Of a stretch of DNA of 16,646 nucleotides, positions 1-7,536 are shown in pieces (position 1 is the first letter of the stretch; the number at the start of each line of letters is the position of its first letter). Location of the stretch: positions 1 to 16,646 of the forward strand of contig CAIJOE010000181.1 in assembly GCA_903822245.1 (NCBI GenBank). The letters run 5' to 3'. This DNA is from an uncultured Actinomycetes bacterium (lineage in GTDB: Bacteria; Actinomycetota; Actinomycetes; Nanopelagicales; Nanopelagicaceae). Position numbers and translations under genes: made by a program. The notes beneath the pieces were generated by a model. The model was not told the origin of the DNA. It saw only the letters and a program-made list of their open reading frames with translations, and did not search any database.

Positions 1-726
1 CGTCGCGCTGAAGCACTTGTTTCAAATCTAGAAGATGTGCGAAGGAGTGACAAGGTTGCAAAACTTCGCTTCCCTACTCCGGCGCCATGTGGCAAGACGC
101 CACTAATGGCTGAAGGTCTATCTAAGTCATATGGCTCACTAGAAGTATTTACTGACGTTGATCTAGCGATCGATCGTTCATCGCGTGTTGTAATCCTTGG
201 ACTAAATGGCGCTGGCAAGACAACACTTTTAAGTATCTTGGGTGGCACAAATGAATCTGACACCGGCGAGATTCAACCTGGTCATGGCCTAAAGATTGGT
301 TACTACACCCAGGAACATGAATCACTTGATTTCGAACGCACCGTCCTTGAAAACATGCTTTCTTCGGGTGAAAATATTGGCGAGCAGCAAGCCCGTCAAG
401 TACTCGGTTCATTTCTATTCTCTGGTGATGACGTGCAAAAGCCAGTAAAGGTCTTGAGCGGTGGCGAGCGAACTAGACTTGCCCTAGCAACTTTGGTAGT
501 TGGTTCGGCTAACTTGTTATTGCTAGATGAGCCGACTAACAACCTTGATCCCGCATCTCGTGAAGAAATTTTGGCTGCTTTAGGTGAGTATCAAGGCGCA
601 GTAATCCTTGTTAGCCACGATGTGGGCGCAGTTCAAGCACTTAAGCCAGACCGCGTTCTCCTATTGCCAGATGGCGATGAGGACCTTTGGGGCGAGCAGT
701 ACCTAGAGCTAATCTCTCTAGAATAA
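1..726 (+). CDS. ABC-F family ATP-binding protein, C-terminal part (5' end outside window)
   Basis: The frame is already open at base 1, so this is the 3' part of a longer gene; the GTG at 37 is internal. What remains is the end of the inter-domain linker followed by the whole second ATPase domain: Walker A GLNGAGKTT (199-225), signature LSGGERTRLALA (about 454-489), Walker B LLLLDEPTNNLD (about 517-552) and the H-loop LVSHD (about 607-621). Two fused ATPase domains without membrane segments define ABC-F proteins, which act on the ribosome (translation factors such as EttA, or antibiotic target protection). The LLLPDGDEDLWGEQYLEL tail is, from memory, typical of actinobacterial ABC-F housekeeping members. 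I cannot assign a subfamily because the first domain and most of the linker are missing. It ends 11 bases from the convergent aminotransferase gene with no clear terminator between them. Confidence 0.93.
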   Translation, partial: RRAEALVSNLEDVRRSDKVAKLRFPTPAPCGKTPLMAEGLSKSYGSLEVFTDVDLAIDRSSRVVILGLNGAGKTTLLSILGGTNESDTGEIQPGHGLKIGYYTQEHESLDFERTVLENMLSSGENIGEQQARQVLGSFLFSGDDVQKPVKVLSGGERTRLALATLVVGSANLLLLDEPTNNLDPASREEILAALGEYQGAVILVSHDVGAVQALKPDRVLLLPDGDEDLWGEQYLELISLE

Positions 727-737
727 TTAATAGTCTT

Positions 738-2045
738 TTAAGAGCGAAGGGCAATTGCCAGGCTTCTAAAATCCTCAACTAGTAAATCAATCTCAGTCTG
801 CGTGTGAGCTAATGAAATTAACCACTGTTCATCAAGTCCTGGAGGTGTAATGATTCCGCGGTTTAATGACCAAAGCCAAGAAAGCTCAGCGATTTCAAAG
901 TTAGCTGCCTTGTAATCACGGTAATTGCGTACTGGATCTACTGACCAAGTAATACATCCCTTAACCCCAAAGCCAACGGTGTGAGCTGGAAGCTGGAATT
1001 CATCAATGATCTCACTAATGCGTGTAAGGGCTTGAACGTTAAGCGCTTCGGCCTTTGCAAGTGCTTCTGGCGTGCAAAGCTTATCCATCGCACGAACACC
1101 AGCCATAGCAAGTGGATTTCCATTAAAGGTTCCAAAGTGTGGCATCCGGTTATCGTTGATTGCATCCATAAACTTCTTTTTGCCACCAAATGCTGCAAGT
1201 GGAAGTCCCCCACCAATTGATTTAGCAAGACAAATTAGATCTGGTTGCACACCAATACGATGAGCAGCTCCTTGTGGACCAGCTGTTAAGCCAGTTTTTA
1301 CCTCATCAAAAATTAGAACGATTGAATACCTATCGCATAGATCTCGAACTGCTTGTAGATATCCCGCATCAGGCAAAACGATTCCCAAGTTTTCAAGAAC
1401 TGGCTCCAAAATAAAGCATGCAATAGATTCGTGATTCTCGGCAAATACTTTTTCAAGTGCTGACAAGTTATTAAATGGAACTACAAAAACTATTCCAGGT
1501 GATGTGCCAACCTGAACTACGGCATTTGGCGCCTCTGGATCTCCAGCAAGGTCTAGGTTTGGCTTGGCAGAAACCGTCATTGGGTCATAACTACCGTGGT
1601 AGCCACCCTCTAACTTAACCATCGCGTTCTTTCCAGTAAAAGCCTTTGCGGTTCTAACCGCATACATCGTGGCTTCAGTGCCAGAGTTTGCAAATCTGAT
1701 TTGATCAATCCCAAAGCGCTTACATAAGCGTTGGGAGGCATCACGCGAGATAGGTGATGGGGTTACAAAAAGCATTCCCTCTTCTAGGGACTTCTTAACC
1801 TCGGCTACAACCTCTGGATTTAAGTGGCCGGCAAGCATTGCACCAAAGCCCATCGAGAGATCTAGAAGCTTTCGTCCATCTACATCGGTCATATACGCAC
1901 CTTTTGCTGAAGCAATGGCGATTGGATATGGATCCCAATATTGGAAGCTAGAGGTAACACCCATAGGCGAGAATTGCTTTGAGATTTCACTCTCTACGCC
2001 CGATGCCTTAGTGAATTTTGTGAAAAGTTCCCACTCAGCAGCCAT
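738..2045 (-). CDS. Class III PLP aminotransferase, glutamate-1-semialdehyde-aminomutase-like
   Basis: A fold-type I PLP enzyme. Visible motifs (435-residue form): NSGTEA at about 120-125 (phosphate binding), IIF/DEVKTG with the pyridine-N aspartate at about 247, and AKSIGGGLPLAA with the Schiff-base lysine at about 275. Length is normal for class III. The NSGTEA/AKSIGGG pattern is closest to glutamate-1-semialdehyde aminomutase and beta-amino-acid (e.g. beta-phenylalanine) aminotransferases, less like GABA transaminase. No haem genes are nearby, so HemL is unlikely. Context beside a permease, GS-like ligase and aldehyde dehydrogenase suggests catabolic transamination of an amine or amino acid. 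I chose the ATG at 2043-2045 because AAAGG lies 11 bases upstream (2057-2061); a GTG at 2055-2057 would add four residues but its AAAGG abuts the codon. It is divergent from the amidotransferase at 2318. The substrate is unknown. Confidence 0.9.
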   Translation of the reverse strand: MAAEWELFTKFTKASGVESEISKQFSPMGVTSSFQYWDPYPIAIASAKGAYMTDVDGRKLLDLSMGFGAMLAGHLNPEVVAEVKKSLEEGMLFVTPSPISRDASQRLCKRFGIDQIRFANSGTEATMYAVRTAKAFTGKNAMVKLEGGYHGSYDPMTVSAKPNLDLAGDPEAPNAVVQVGTSPGIVFVVPFNNLSALEKVFAENHESIACFILEPVLENLGIVLPDAGYLQAVRDLCDRYSIVLIFDEVKTGLTAGPQGAAHRIGVQPDLICLAKSIGGGLPLAAFGGKKKFMDAINDNRMPHFGTFNGNPLAMAGVRAMDKLCTPEALAKAEALNVQALTRISEIIDEFQLPAHTVGFGVKGCITWSVDPVRNYRDYKAANFEIAELSWLWSLNRGIITPPGLDEQWLISLAHTQTEIDLLVEDFRSLAIALRS

Positions 2046-2221
2046 AAGCTCTGCCACCTTTGTGGAAGATACTGGGCGTGAAGTTATTGAGGTCTTGCGG
2101 AAAGTCTGTGGTTCTAAAGTTCAAGTCATTTTGGAAAGAAGTACCTTTTGTTGGATTTTAATGTAACAAATCCCTTTTCGGGTACGGGCTCCTTTGTTTG
2201 GTGAGAACTTATGTCCTCATT

Positions 2222-2237
2222 TACCTTACCGAAGGTA
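2222..2237. repeat. Inverted repeat TACCTT-ACCG-AAGGTA, possible operator
   Basis: Perfect 6-base arms (2222-2227 and 2232-2237) around a 4-base centre in the divergent promoter region. Its size and position suit a dimeric repressor site. No T-tract follows, so it is not an intrinsic terminator. The regulator is not identified in the window. Confidence 0.4.
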
Positions 2238-2291
2238 GCAGAATGTAGATTTATTTGCATCTAATCCAATTTTCCCGCGTGTTTACCTTGG

Positions 2292-2309
2292 ACTTTTTTT
2301 GAAAAAAGT
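2292..2309. repeat. Inverted repeat ACTTTTTT-TG-AAAAAAGT just before the amidotransferase start
   Basis: Perfect 8-base arms with a 2-base centre, ending 8 bases before the GTG at 2318. A similar half, ACTTTTTTGAAA, occurs at 4678-4689 upstream of the permease, in the other divergent promoter region of this island. It could be an AT-rich operator or bent DNA; a 2-base loop makes an RNA hairpin terminator unlikely. Confidence 0.35.
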
Positions 2310-2317
2310 TCAAAAAG

Positions 2318-3034
2318 GTGCAAACTTACCCAGTGCCAAAACAAATAGTTCTTGCAATCCAAAATGATCCAACCGATCCCCCGCATTTAGTCGGACGATG
2401 GTTAATGGAACTTGGCTTTGAAATAAAAATTATTCACGCATATAAGGGCCAAGTAGTTCCAGCAACTGTTCCAGATGATGTTGCTGCCCTTATGCCACTT
2501 GGTGGACATATGGGTGCTAATGATGATCACATCGCACCTTGGCTTCCAAATGAGCGCGCACTTCTTGCCGATGCTGTAGCAAAGCAAGTTCCAATATTTG
2601 CTATCTGCCTTGGCGCACAATTACTTGCCGCTGCCACAGGCGGTGTGGTCCAGCGTGCACCAATATCTGAAATCGGTATCTACGGTTTAGAGCGCAATAA
2701 TCAAGCTGATCCGATATTTAACTTTGCAAGCGGCTCACCTGTTGCCCAGTGGCATGAAGATAAAGTCACCAAACTCCCCCCAGGTGCAACCACCCTGGCC
2801 AGCAGCGAACTATGTGAAAACCAAGTCTTTCGCATTGGAAATAATTCTTATGGAGTCCAATTCCACCCTGAAATTGATGCCTCAATAATCAAAGTTTGGG
2901 AAGAGCATGCTGACAACGCCTTTATTGAGTCGGGTAAATCCAGCGTAGAAGATGAGGTCCGAGCAGTGGAGCAGGAACTAGAAAATATTTGGAAGCCGAT
3001 CGTTCAAAAATGGGGAAATTTAATCTCTAAATAA
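2318..3034 (+). CDS. Class I glutamine amidotransferase-like hydrolase (probable gamma-glutamyl amidase)
   Basis: A 238-residue stand-alone GATase1 domain. The triad is visible: nucleophile C97 in AICLGAQLLAAA, then H183 and E185 in FHPEI. The oxyanion segment MPLGGHMGAND (about 59-69) is also typical. There is no ATP-pyrophosphatase domain, so it is not full-length GMP synthase (GuaA) even though the domain resembles it. Comparable stand-alone proteins sit beside GS-like ligases in amine pathways (PuuD-like; aniline-cluster amidotransferase-like proteins) and hydrolyse, or are thought to hydrolyse, gamma-glutamyl amides. Here that would release glutamate from an oxidised gamma-glutamyl intermediate; this role is inferred from context. 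Start: GTG 2318; another GTG at 2333 (with AAAGGTG at 2313-2319) would remove five residues, and the conserved part begins only at about residue 8. A strong terminator follows directly. Confidence 0.88.
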   Translation: MQTYPVPKQIVLAIQNDPTDPPHLVGRWLMELGFEIKIIHAYKGQVVPATVPDDVAALMPLGGHMGANDDHIAPWLPNERALLADAVAKQVPIFAICLGAQLLAAATGGVVQRAPISEIGIYGLERNNQADPIFNFASGSPVAQWHEDKVTKLPPGATTLASSELCENQVFRIGNNSYGVQFHPEIDASIIKVWEEHADNAFIESGKSSVEDEVRAVEQELENIWKPIVQKWGNLISK

Positions 3035-3066
3035 AAATAGGGGCCACGTTGTGTGGCCCCTATTTT
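3034..3066. terminator. Strong bidirectional intrinsic terminator
   Basis: A perfect 14-base stem, AAAATAGGGGCCAC (3034-3047) with GTGGCCCCTATTTT (3053-3066), and a 5-base loop. It is flanked by A-runs on one side and T-runs on the other, so it can terminate both the amidotransferase transcript (+) and the convergent permease transcript (-). It fills almost the whole gap between the two stop codons. Confidence 0.92.
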
Positions 3067-3077
3067 CCTATAACCAG

Positions 3078-4619
3078 TTATACGTTCTTGATTGGTCCTT
3101 TGAACCACTTCTTAACTGATAGGTGCCACCAGATCCAGAGAAGGATTAGTGCGCCACCAGTTACTAGCGGTGCATAGTTCATAGAAGTCCAACTAAACCC
3201 CTTGCTAAATGGAACTGCAGATGGATATAGCGGCATGATGAAGTAGATTGAAATAATTGCAATTTCTGCAACTGCAATCAAGTTCATCCACTTGTACTTA
3301 GAGCCAAGTGTCCAAGCTCCTGGCTTAAATGAATCTCCGGCCTTCCAGCGAAGGTAGATCGGAATCATGAAGGCTAGGTAAAGTGAAATTACGCAAACAG
3401 AAACTACTGCGTAAAACGCTGTTGGTACTCCAGCTGAGCTCTTATAGAGAGCAGGCAAAGTGAGGGCAATACCGAGAATTGCAGACATGATTACTGCATT
3501 TGTTGGTGTTCCAGCTTTGTTTACCTTGCGGAAGTGCTTGCTTCCAGGAACTGCGCCATCACGTGAGAATGCGAACATCATGCGTGAACATGAGGTTAAG
3601 CAAGCAGTAACGCAGAAGAGTTGTCCCATCGTAGTAATCAAGATGATTAGCTTGAATAGGCCACCATCGCCACCAAGGGCGCTGTAGAAGATTGCAATCG
3701 GACTGCCCTGACCAAATGGATTTACCTTTGGATCAGCAGAGTTGATCATGTCAAACTTTGTTGCCGCCCATAGGAATGACAACAAAAGAATATAGCCACC
3801 AATTGCTGAGTAGAAAATTGACTTCCAAATTCCCTTAGCTGAAGTGATGTGTGCATTATGGGTTTCTTCTGACAAGTGTGCTGAAGCATCAAAGCCAGTA
3901 ATTGTGTACTGAGTCAACAAGAAGCCAAGTGGCAAAATGAAGTACCAATAGTTGCTATCGCCAAAGCCAGAGTTATTTATGTGCTTAACGAAGAAACTTG
4001 CATCAGTATGGTGCTTTGGTGCAATCAGAAGAATTCCAACTACCACAGCGCTACCAAATACGTGCCACCAAACAGAAACATTATTAATTACAGCCAATAG
4101 ATGGTGTCCGTAGAGGTTAATCAGGGTAACTAACGCAATTACAACTAAGAAGAGTACGAATTGCTGCTTGATGTAATCCCCACCAAATGCACCAGCCCAG
4201 CCCTTGCTATAGAAGCTAAGAAGAGTATTGATATAGAAAGTTACGCCATAACCCACAGAGGCGGTAACTGAGATCAATCCAATTAGGTTTAGCCAGCCGG
4301 TATAGAAGCCAGCTTTTGCGCCACCTAGCTTTGCAGCCCACCAATAAATACCACCAGAGGTTGGGTAAGCCGAAGCGAGTTCTGACATACAAAACCCGAT
4401 AATCAAGATCAGGCTTGCAATTATTGGCCAACCGACTGTGATCGCGAATGGTCCACCAAAGTTCCATGCCTGCGCAAAAGTTGTGAAGCAACCTGCCAAG
4501 ATAGAAATGATTGAAAATGAAATTGCAAAGTTTGAGAAACCAGACCAGGAACGGTTTAGCTCTTGTTTGTAACCTAGATCTGCTAATCGGCGTTCGTCGT
4601 CAGAATGTGTATTCGACAT
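3078..4619 (-). CDS. APC superfamily amino acid/amine permease
   Basis: A 513-residue integral membrane protein with about 12 hydrophobic segments. After a short charged N-terminus (MSNTHSDDERRLADLGY) comes KQELNRSWSGFSNFAISFS, then ILAGCFTTF and GGPFAITVGWP. This opening is characteristic of the APC family branch that contains bacterial amino acid/GABA permeases and yeast Uga4-type transporters. Length is typical. It probably imports the amine or amino acid used by the adjacent enzymes; the substrate cannot be told from sequence. Start: the ATG at 4617-4619 is preceded by GAAGGG 12 bases upstream, and the protein from there begins like its family. A GTG at 4677-4679 would add 20 atypical residues including two cysteines or basic residues and is rejected. 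It is divergent from the GS-like gene and shares a 186-base promoter region with it. Confidence 0.92.
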   Translation of the reverse strand: MSNTHSDDERRLADLGYKQELNRSWSGFSNFAISFSIISILAGCFTTFAQAWNFGGPFAITVGWPIIASLILIIGFCMSELASAYPTSGGIYWWAAKLGGAKAGFYTGWLNLIGLISVTASVGYGVTFYINTLLSFYSKGWAGAFGGDYIKQQFVLFLVVIALVTLINLYGHHLLAVINNVSVWWHVFGSAVVVGILLIAPKHHTDASFFVKHINNSGFGDSNYWYFILPLGFLLTQYTITGFDASAHLSEETHNAHITSAKGIWKSIFYSAIGGYILLLSFLWAATKFDMINSADPKVNPFGQGSPIAIFYSALGGDGGLFKLIILITTMGQLFCVTACLTSCSRMMFAFSRDGAVPGSKHFRKVNKAGTPTNAVIMSAILGIALTLPALYKSSAGVPTAFYAVVSVCVISLYLAFMIPIYLRWKAGDSFKPGAWTLGSKYKWMNLIAVAEIAIISIYFIMPLYPSAVPFSKGFSWTSMNYAPLVTGGALILLWIWWHLSVKKWFKGPIKNV

Positions 4620-4738
4620 TGATACTTTTTGCCCTTCTAGTAATGGAGAAGTCTGGTAAAAGTGTGCCCTGCATCTCACTTTTTTGAAAGGATATTTAGG
4701 TCATTCTGAGGTTAATTCTCACCAGCCCTTGCCCGCCA

Positions 4739-4767
4739 TTGTGCGTAAATACGCTCACTAGTAACCT
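4739..4767 (+). promoter_or_regulatory. Possible promoter of the GS-like gene with embedded palindrome
   Basis: TTGTGC (4739-4744) and TAACCT (4762-4767) are 17 bases apart and fit the loose actinobacterial TTGNNN / TANNNT pattern. The perfect palindrome GCGTA-AA-TACGC (4743-4754) overlaps the -35 and lies in the spacer, where a bound repressor would block RNA polymerase. The hexamers are weak, so this is a suggestion only. Confidence 0.35.
4743..4754. repeat. Palindrome GCGTAAATACGC, candidate operator
   Basis: Five-base perfect arms around AA in the divergent permease / GS-like promoter region. Its position inside the proposed promoter spacer suggests control of the amine island by a substrate-responsive repressor. 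No such regulator gene is present in the window. Confidence 0.4.
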
Positions 4768-4771
4768 CATT

Positions 4772-4798
4772 CCCCTAGAGCAAGGCACCTAATAGGGG
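4772..4798 (+). promoter_or_regulatory. 5'-UTR hairpin covering the ribosome binding site of the GS-like gene
   Basis: CCCCTA (4772-4777) is complementary to TAGGGG (4793-4798), the Shine-Dalgarno sequence located 7 bases before the GTG at 4806. A U-G pair (4771/4799) could extend the stem. The loop is 15 bases. If formed in the mRNA it would hide the ribosome binding site, so translation could be controlled; with only six pairs this may equally be chance. Confidence 0.3.
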
Positions 4799-4805
4799 GT
4801 TTTAC

Positions 4806-6155
4806 GTGGCACTGTCAATTGACCAGCTCAAGAAGGATATTGAGAGCGGCAAGATCGATACCGTCGTAGTCGGTGCCACCGATATGCAAGGACGTCTGCA
4901 GGGAAAGCGAATCCATGGAAAGTTTTTTCTTGATGACACCATAAAGAATGGCACTGAGGGATGTAACTATCTCCTTGCTTCTGATATCGAAATGAACACA
5001 ATTCAGGGCTATGACATCTCTTCTTGGGATACTGGTTATGCCGACATGGGAATGGCGCCAGATTTCAATACCCTTCGCTACTTACCGTGGCATGAAGGAA
5101 CTGCAATGGTTGTGGCCGATTTAGTAGATCACCATAAGCATGGAATTTCGGTTTCACCGCGCACAATTCTAAAAACCCAGTTGGAACGGCTAGATAAAGC
5201 AGGGATGGTTGCCCTTTGCGGCACCGAACTTGAATTCATAGTTTTCAATAACTCATATGAAGAAGCTTGGAATAAGGGCTATCAAGGCCTAACACCAGCA
5301 AACCAATACAACGTTGACTATTCGCTAATTGGAACATCTCGTGTCGAGAAGTTACTGCGAGCAATTCGCCTGGGCATGGATGGCGCTGGTCTAATTGTTG
5401 AATCGGCCAAAGGTGAGTGCAACTTTGGTCAACATGAAATTGCTTTCCGATATGAAGACGCACTTAGTACCTGCGATAACCATTCCATCTACAAGATGGG
5501 TGCAAAAGAGATCGCATCCCAGCAAGGCTGCGCCCTGACATTTATGGCTAAGTTCAATGAAAAAGAAGGTAGCTCTTGCCATATCCATCTCTCATTTAGA
5601 GATAAGAAAGGCGGGGCAGTCATGGCCGGAGAAGCCGGTGACGGCTTGTCTGATCTTGGTCGTTCCTACCTAGCTGGATTGCAACTTCATATGAAGGAGC
5701 TCACTCTGCTCTTTGCACCAAACATAAATTCCTATAAGCGCTATCAGGCCGGAACTTTTGCTCCAACAGCGATTAAGTGGGGTCGCGATAATCGCACCTG
5801 CGCACTTCGCTTAGTTGGTGAAGGTCTTAGTCTTCGAGTTGAAAACCGAGTTCCTGGCGGTGATGTGAATCCATATCTAGCAGTTGCAGGGATGGTGGCA
5901 GCAGGCCTTGATGGAATTGAAAACAAGCTAGAACTAGAACCAATTTTCCAAGGTAATGCCTACGCCCTTGAAACAAACCGCGTGCCAACATCACTCAAGC
6001 AAGCGCGCGATTTATGGGCAAATAGCACCTGGGTGCGCGATACCTTTGGCGCAGATGTGCAAAAGCACTACACACACATGGCCGATACCGAATTAGATGC
6101 CTTTTCACGGGCCGTAACAGATTGGGAGCGTTTCCGTAGTTTTGAGCGGATGTAA
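4806..6155 (+). CDS. Glutamine-synthetase-like gamma-glutamyl-amine ligase (PuuA / GlnA3 / GlnA4 type)
   Basis: A 449-residue glutamine synthetase fold. Visible: the N-terminal beta-grasp opening ATDMQGRLQGKRI (about 24-36); metal-binding ELE at 141-143; GQHE at 208-211; SSCHIHLSF with H259 and H261 in place of the usual GxxHxH nucleotide loop; NSYKRY at 308-313; and RVENRVPGGDVNPYLA at about 344-359. The ENR-VPGGDxNPY form and the ending DWERFRSFE are, from family knowledge, seen in gamma-glutamylputrescine/polyamine/ethanolamide synthetases rather than ammonia-assimilating GlnA, and I see no GlnA-type adenylylation loop. It would use ATP to join glutamate to an amine in the cytoplasm. GTG start with AGGGGG 7 bases upstream. 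The ALDH gene begins 4 bases after the stop, so the two are cotranscribed. The amine is not identifiable. Confidence 0.9.
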   Translation: MALSIDQLKKDIESGKIDTVVVGATDMQGRLQGKRIHGKFFLDDTIKNGTEGCNYLLASDIEMNTIQGYDISSWDTGYADMGMAPDFNTLRYLPWHEGTAMVVADLVDHHKHGISVSPRTILKTQLERLDKAGMVALCGTELEFIVFNNSYEEAWNKGYQGLTPANQYNVDYSLIGTSRVEKLLRAIRLGMDGAGLIVESAKGECNFGQHEIAFRYEDALSTCDNHSIYKMGAKEIASQQGCALTFMAKFNEKEGSSCHIHLSFRDKKGGAVMAGEAGDGLSDLGRSYLAGLQLHMKELTLLFAPNINSYKRYQAGTFAPTAIKWGRDNRTCALRLVGEGLSLRVENRVPGGDVNPYLAVAGMVAAGLDGIENKLELEPIFQGNAYALETNRVPTSLKQARDLWANSTWVRDTFGADVQKHYTHMADTELDAFSRAVTDWERFRSFERM

Positions 6156-6159
6156 TTAA

Positions 6160-7524
6160 ATGACTTCATTTACCGTAATAAATCCAACTACGGCTACTGC
6201 CGTAAAAGAAATTGAACTAAACGACCTAATACAAACTGACCAAATCATAAACAAGGCCCAAAAAGCTTTTGAAACGTGGCGCCATGTATCTCCTGGTGAT
6301 CGCGCGAAGTTACTGCGTAAATTTGCCACTGTAGTTGATACCCATATTGAAGAGTTGGCCCAACTTGAAGTCTTAAACTCAGGCCACACTATTGGCAATG
6401 CAAGATGGGAAGCGGGCAACGTTCGCGATGTTCTCAATTACTACAGCGCCGCCCCAGAGCGATTATTCGGACGCCAGATTCCAGTGCCAAATGGAATTGA
6501 TATAACCTTTAAAGAACCTTTAGGAGTTATTGGAATCATTGTTCCGTGGAACTTCCCGATGCCAATTGCTGGTTGGGGTTTTGGACCGGCGCTAGCGGCT
6601 GGAAATACTGTCGTATTAAAGCCAGCAGAACTCACTCCTATGACCGCAATTAGATTGGGCGAACTAGCTAAAGAAGCTGGTATTCCTGAAGGTGTATTTA
6701 ATGTTATTCCTGGCAAGGGAAGCATTGTTGGTGAACGTTTTGTAACCAATCCCCTAGTTCGAAAGATTGTCTTTACTGGATCAACGTCGGTTGGAAAGCA
6801 GATCATGCGAGGCTGCGCAGATCAGGTAAAGCGGGTAACACTGGAACTGGGTGGCAAAAGTGCCAATATTATTTTTGCTGATTCAGATATTGAACTAGCA
6901 GCCGCTGGCGCACCAGGTGCGGTATTTGATAATGCGGGCCAAGATTGCTGTGCTAGATCAAGAATTCTAATTCAACGCTCTGCTTACGATAAATTCATGG
7001 AGAAGTTTGAAGTTGCCGTGAAAAAATTCCGTGTTGAAGATCCCGCGCTTGATACCGCTGAGATGGGTCCGCTGGTTTCTGCTGGACAGCTTGAACGCGT
7101 AAAGGAATTTGTGCCAGATGGAACGCCAATCGCTTTCCAAGGAAGTAAGCCGGCGGGTCCTGGTTTCTGGTTTGCTCCAACAGTGCTTGCACCAAAAGAC
7201 ACAACTGATCGTGCATATCGTGAAGAGATATTTGGACCTGTAGTTTCAGTTATCGCTTTTGAAGATGAGGCAGATGCAATTCGCATCGCTAATGACAGTG
7301 AATATGGCCTATCTGGGTCAATTTGGAGCCGAGATATCGGTAAAGCAATTCGTGTCTCTAGAGCAGTTGAAGCTGGAAACCTTTCCGTTAACTCAAACTC
7401 TTCAGTTCGCTACTGGACTCCCTTTGGTGGCTACAAGCAATCTGGTTTAGGTCGAGAACTCGGACCTGATGCATTAGATGCCTTTACTGAAACCAAAAAC
7501 GTCTTCTTCGACACCCAGAAATAG
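6160..7524 (+). CDS. NAD(P)-dependent aldehyde dehydrogenase
   Basis: An ALDH superfamily protein: PWNFP with N131 (oxyanion), LKPAE at 153-157 (cofactor), FTGSTSVG at about 205-212, LELGGKS with general base E229, GQDC with catalytic C263, and EEIFGPV and PFGGYKQSG near the C-terminus. At 454 residues it is some 25-40 shorter than the usual 480-495, mainly through a short N-terminus, with all active-site motifs kept. It oxidises an aldehyde to an acid; beside a GS-like ligase the natural guess is a gamma-glutamyl-aminoaldehyde (PuuC-like step) or a free aminoaldehyde such as 4-aminobutanal. It starts 4 bases after the GS-like gene, with a GAGCGGATG stretch serving as a weak ribosome binding site, so translation is probably coupled. 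The next gene follows after 12 bases but has its own promoter-like box. Confidence 0.93.
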   Translation: MTSFTVINPTTATAVKEIELNDLIQTDQIINKAQKAFETWRHVSPGDRAKLLRKFATVVDTHIEELAQLEVLNSGHTIGNARWEAGNVRDVLNYYSAAPERLFGRQIPVPNGIDITFKEPLGVIGIIVPWNFPMPIAGWGFGPALAAGNTVVLKPAELTPMTAIRLGELAKEAGIPEGVFNVIPGKGSIVGERFVTNPLVRKIVFTGSTSVGKQIMRGCADQVKRVTLELGGKSANIIFADSDIELAAAGAPGAVFDNAGQDCCARSRILIQRSAYDKFMEKFEVAVKKFRVEDPALDTAEMGPLVSAGQLERVKEFVPDGTPIAFQGSKPAGPGFWFAPTVLAPKDTTDRAYREEIFGPVVSVIAFEDEADAIRIANDSEYGLSGSIWSRDIGKAIRVSRAVEAGNLSVNSNSSVRYWTPFGGYKQSGLGRELGPDALDAFTETKNVFFDTQK

Positions 7525-7530
7525 TAAAAT
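7525..7530 (+). promoter_or_regulatory. -10 box TAAAAT positioned for leaderless transcription of the class II amidotransferase
   Basis: TAAAAT begins immediately after the ALDH stop codon and ends 6 bases before the ATG at 7537, so transcription would start on the A of the start codon. No Shine-Dalgarno sequence is present. No clear -35 is seen; it would lie within the ALDH gene end. Confidence 0.55.
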
Positions 7531-7536
7531 ATTCAT

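Larger units (their letters stand above)
2046..2317. promoter_or_regulatory. Divergent intergenic region between aminotransferase and class I amidotransferase genes
   Basis: About 270 bases with no convincing gene, the longest non-coding stretch in the window. It must hold promoters for both flanking genes, but I see no clean -35/-10 pair. On the minus strand a TAAAAT box (about 2155-2160) is a weak -10 candidate for the aminotransferase. Two short perfect inverted repeats, listed separately, lie nearer the amidotransferase and are the best operator candidates. Confidence 0.6.

Noticed and set aside
738..2045. Glutamate-1-semialdehyde aminomutase (HemL) for haem synthesis
   Set aside because: The sequence is GSAM-like but the gene lies in an amine-use island with no haem genes nearby; catabolic aminotransferase is more likely, though not proven.
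2292..2309. Intrinsic terminator for a transcript coming from upstream
   Set aside because: The palindrome is all A/T except one pair per arm, has a 2-base loop, and there is no upstream plus-strand gene to terminate.
2318..3034. GMP synthase (GuaA)
   Set aside because: Only the amidotransferase domain is present in 238 residues and a terminator follows; the ATP-pyrophosphatase and dimerisation domains are missing.
4620..4679. Twenty-residue N-terminal extension of the permease from GTG 4679
   Set aside because: The extension is unlike family N-termini, while ATG 4619 has a GAAGGG ribosome binding site.
4806..6155. Housekeeping glutamine synthetase GlnA
   Set aside because: The C-terminal ENR-VPGGDxNPY and DWERFRSFE segments and the cotranscribed ALDH fit gamma-glutamyl-amine ligases, and the GlnA adenylylation loop is not seen.
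6441..6806. 121-codon open frame on the minus strand inside the ALDH gene
   Set aside because: It lies fully antisense to strongly conserved ALDH motifs, resembles no protein family and has no ribosome binding site; it is a by-product of codon use in the real gene.
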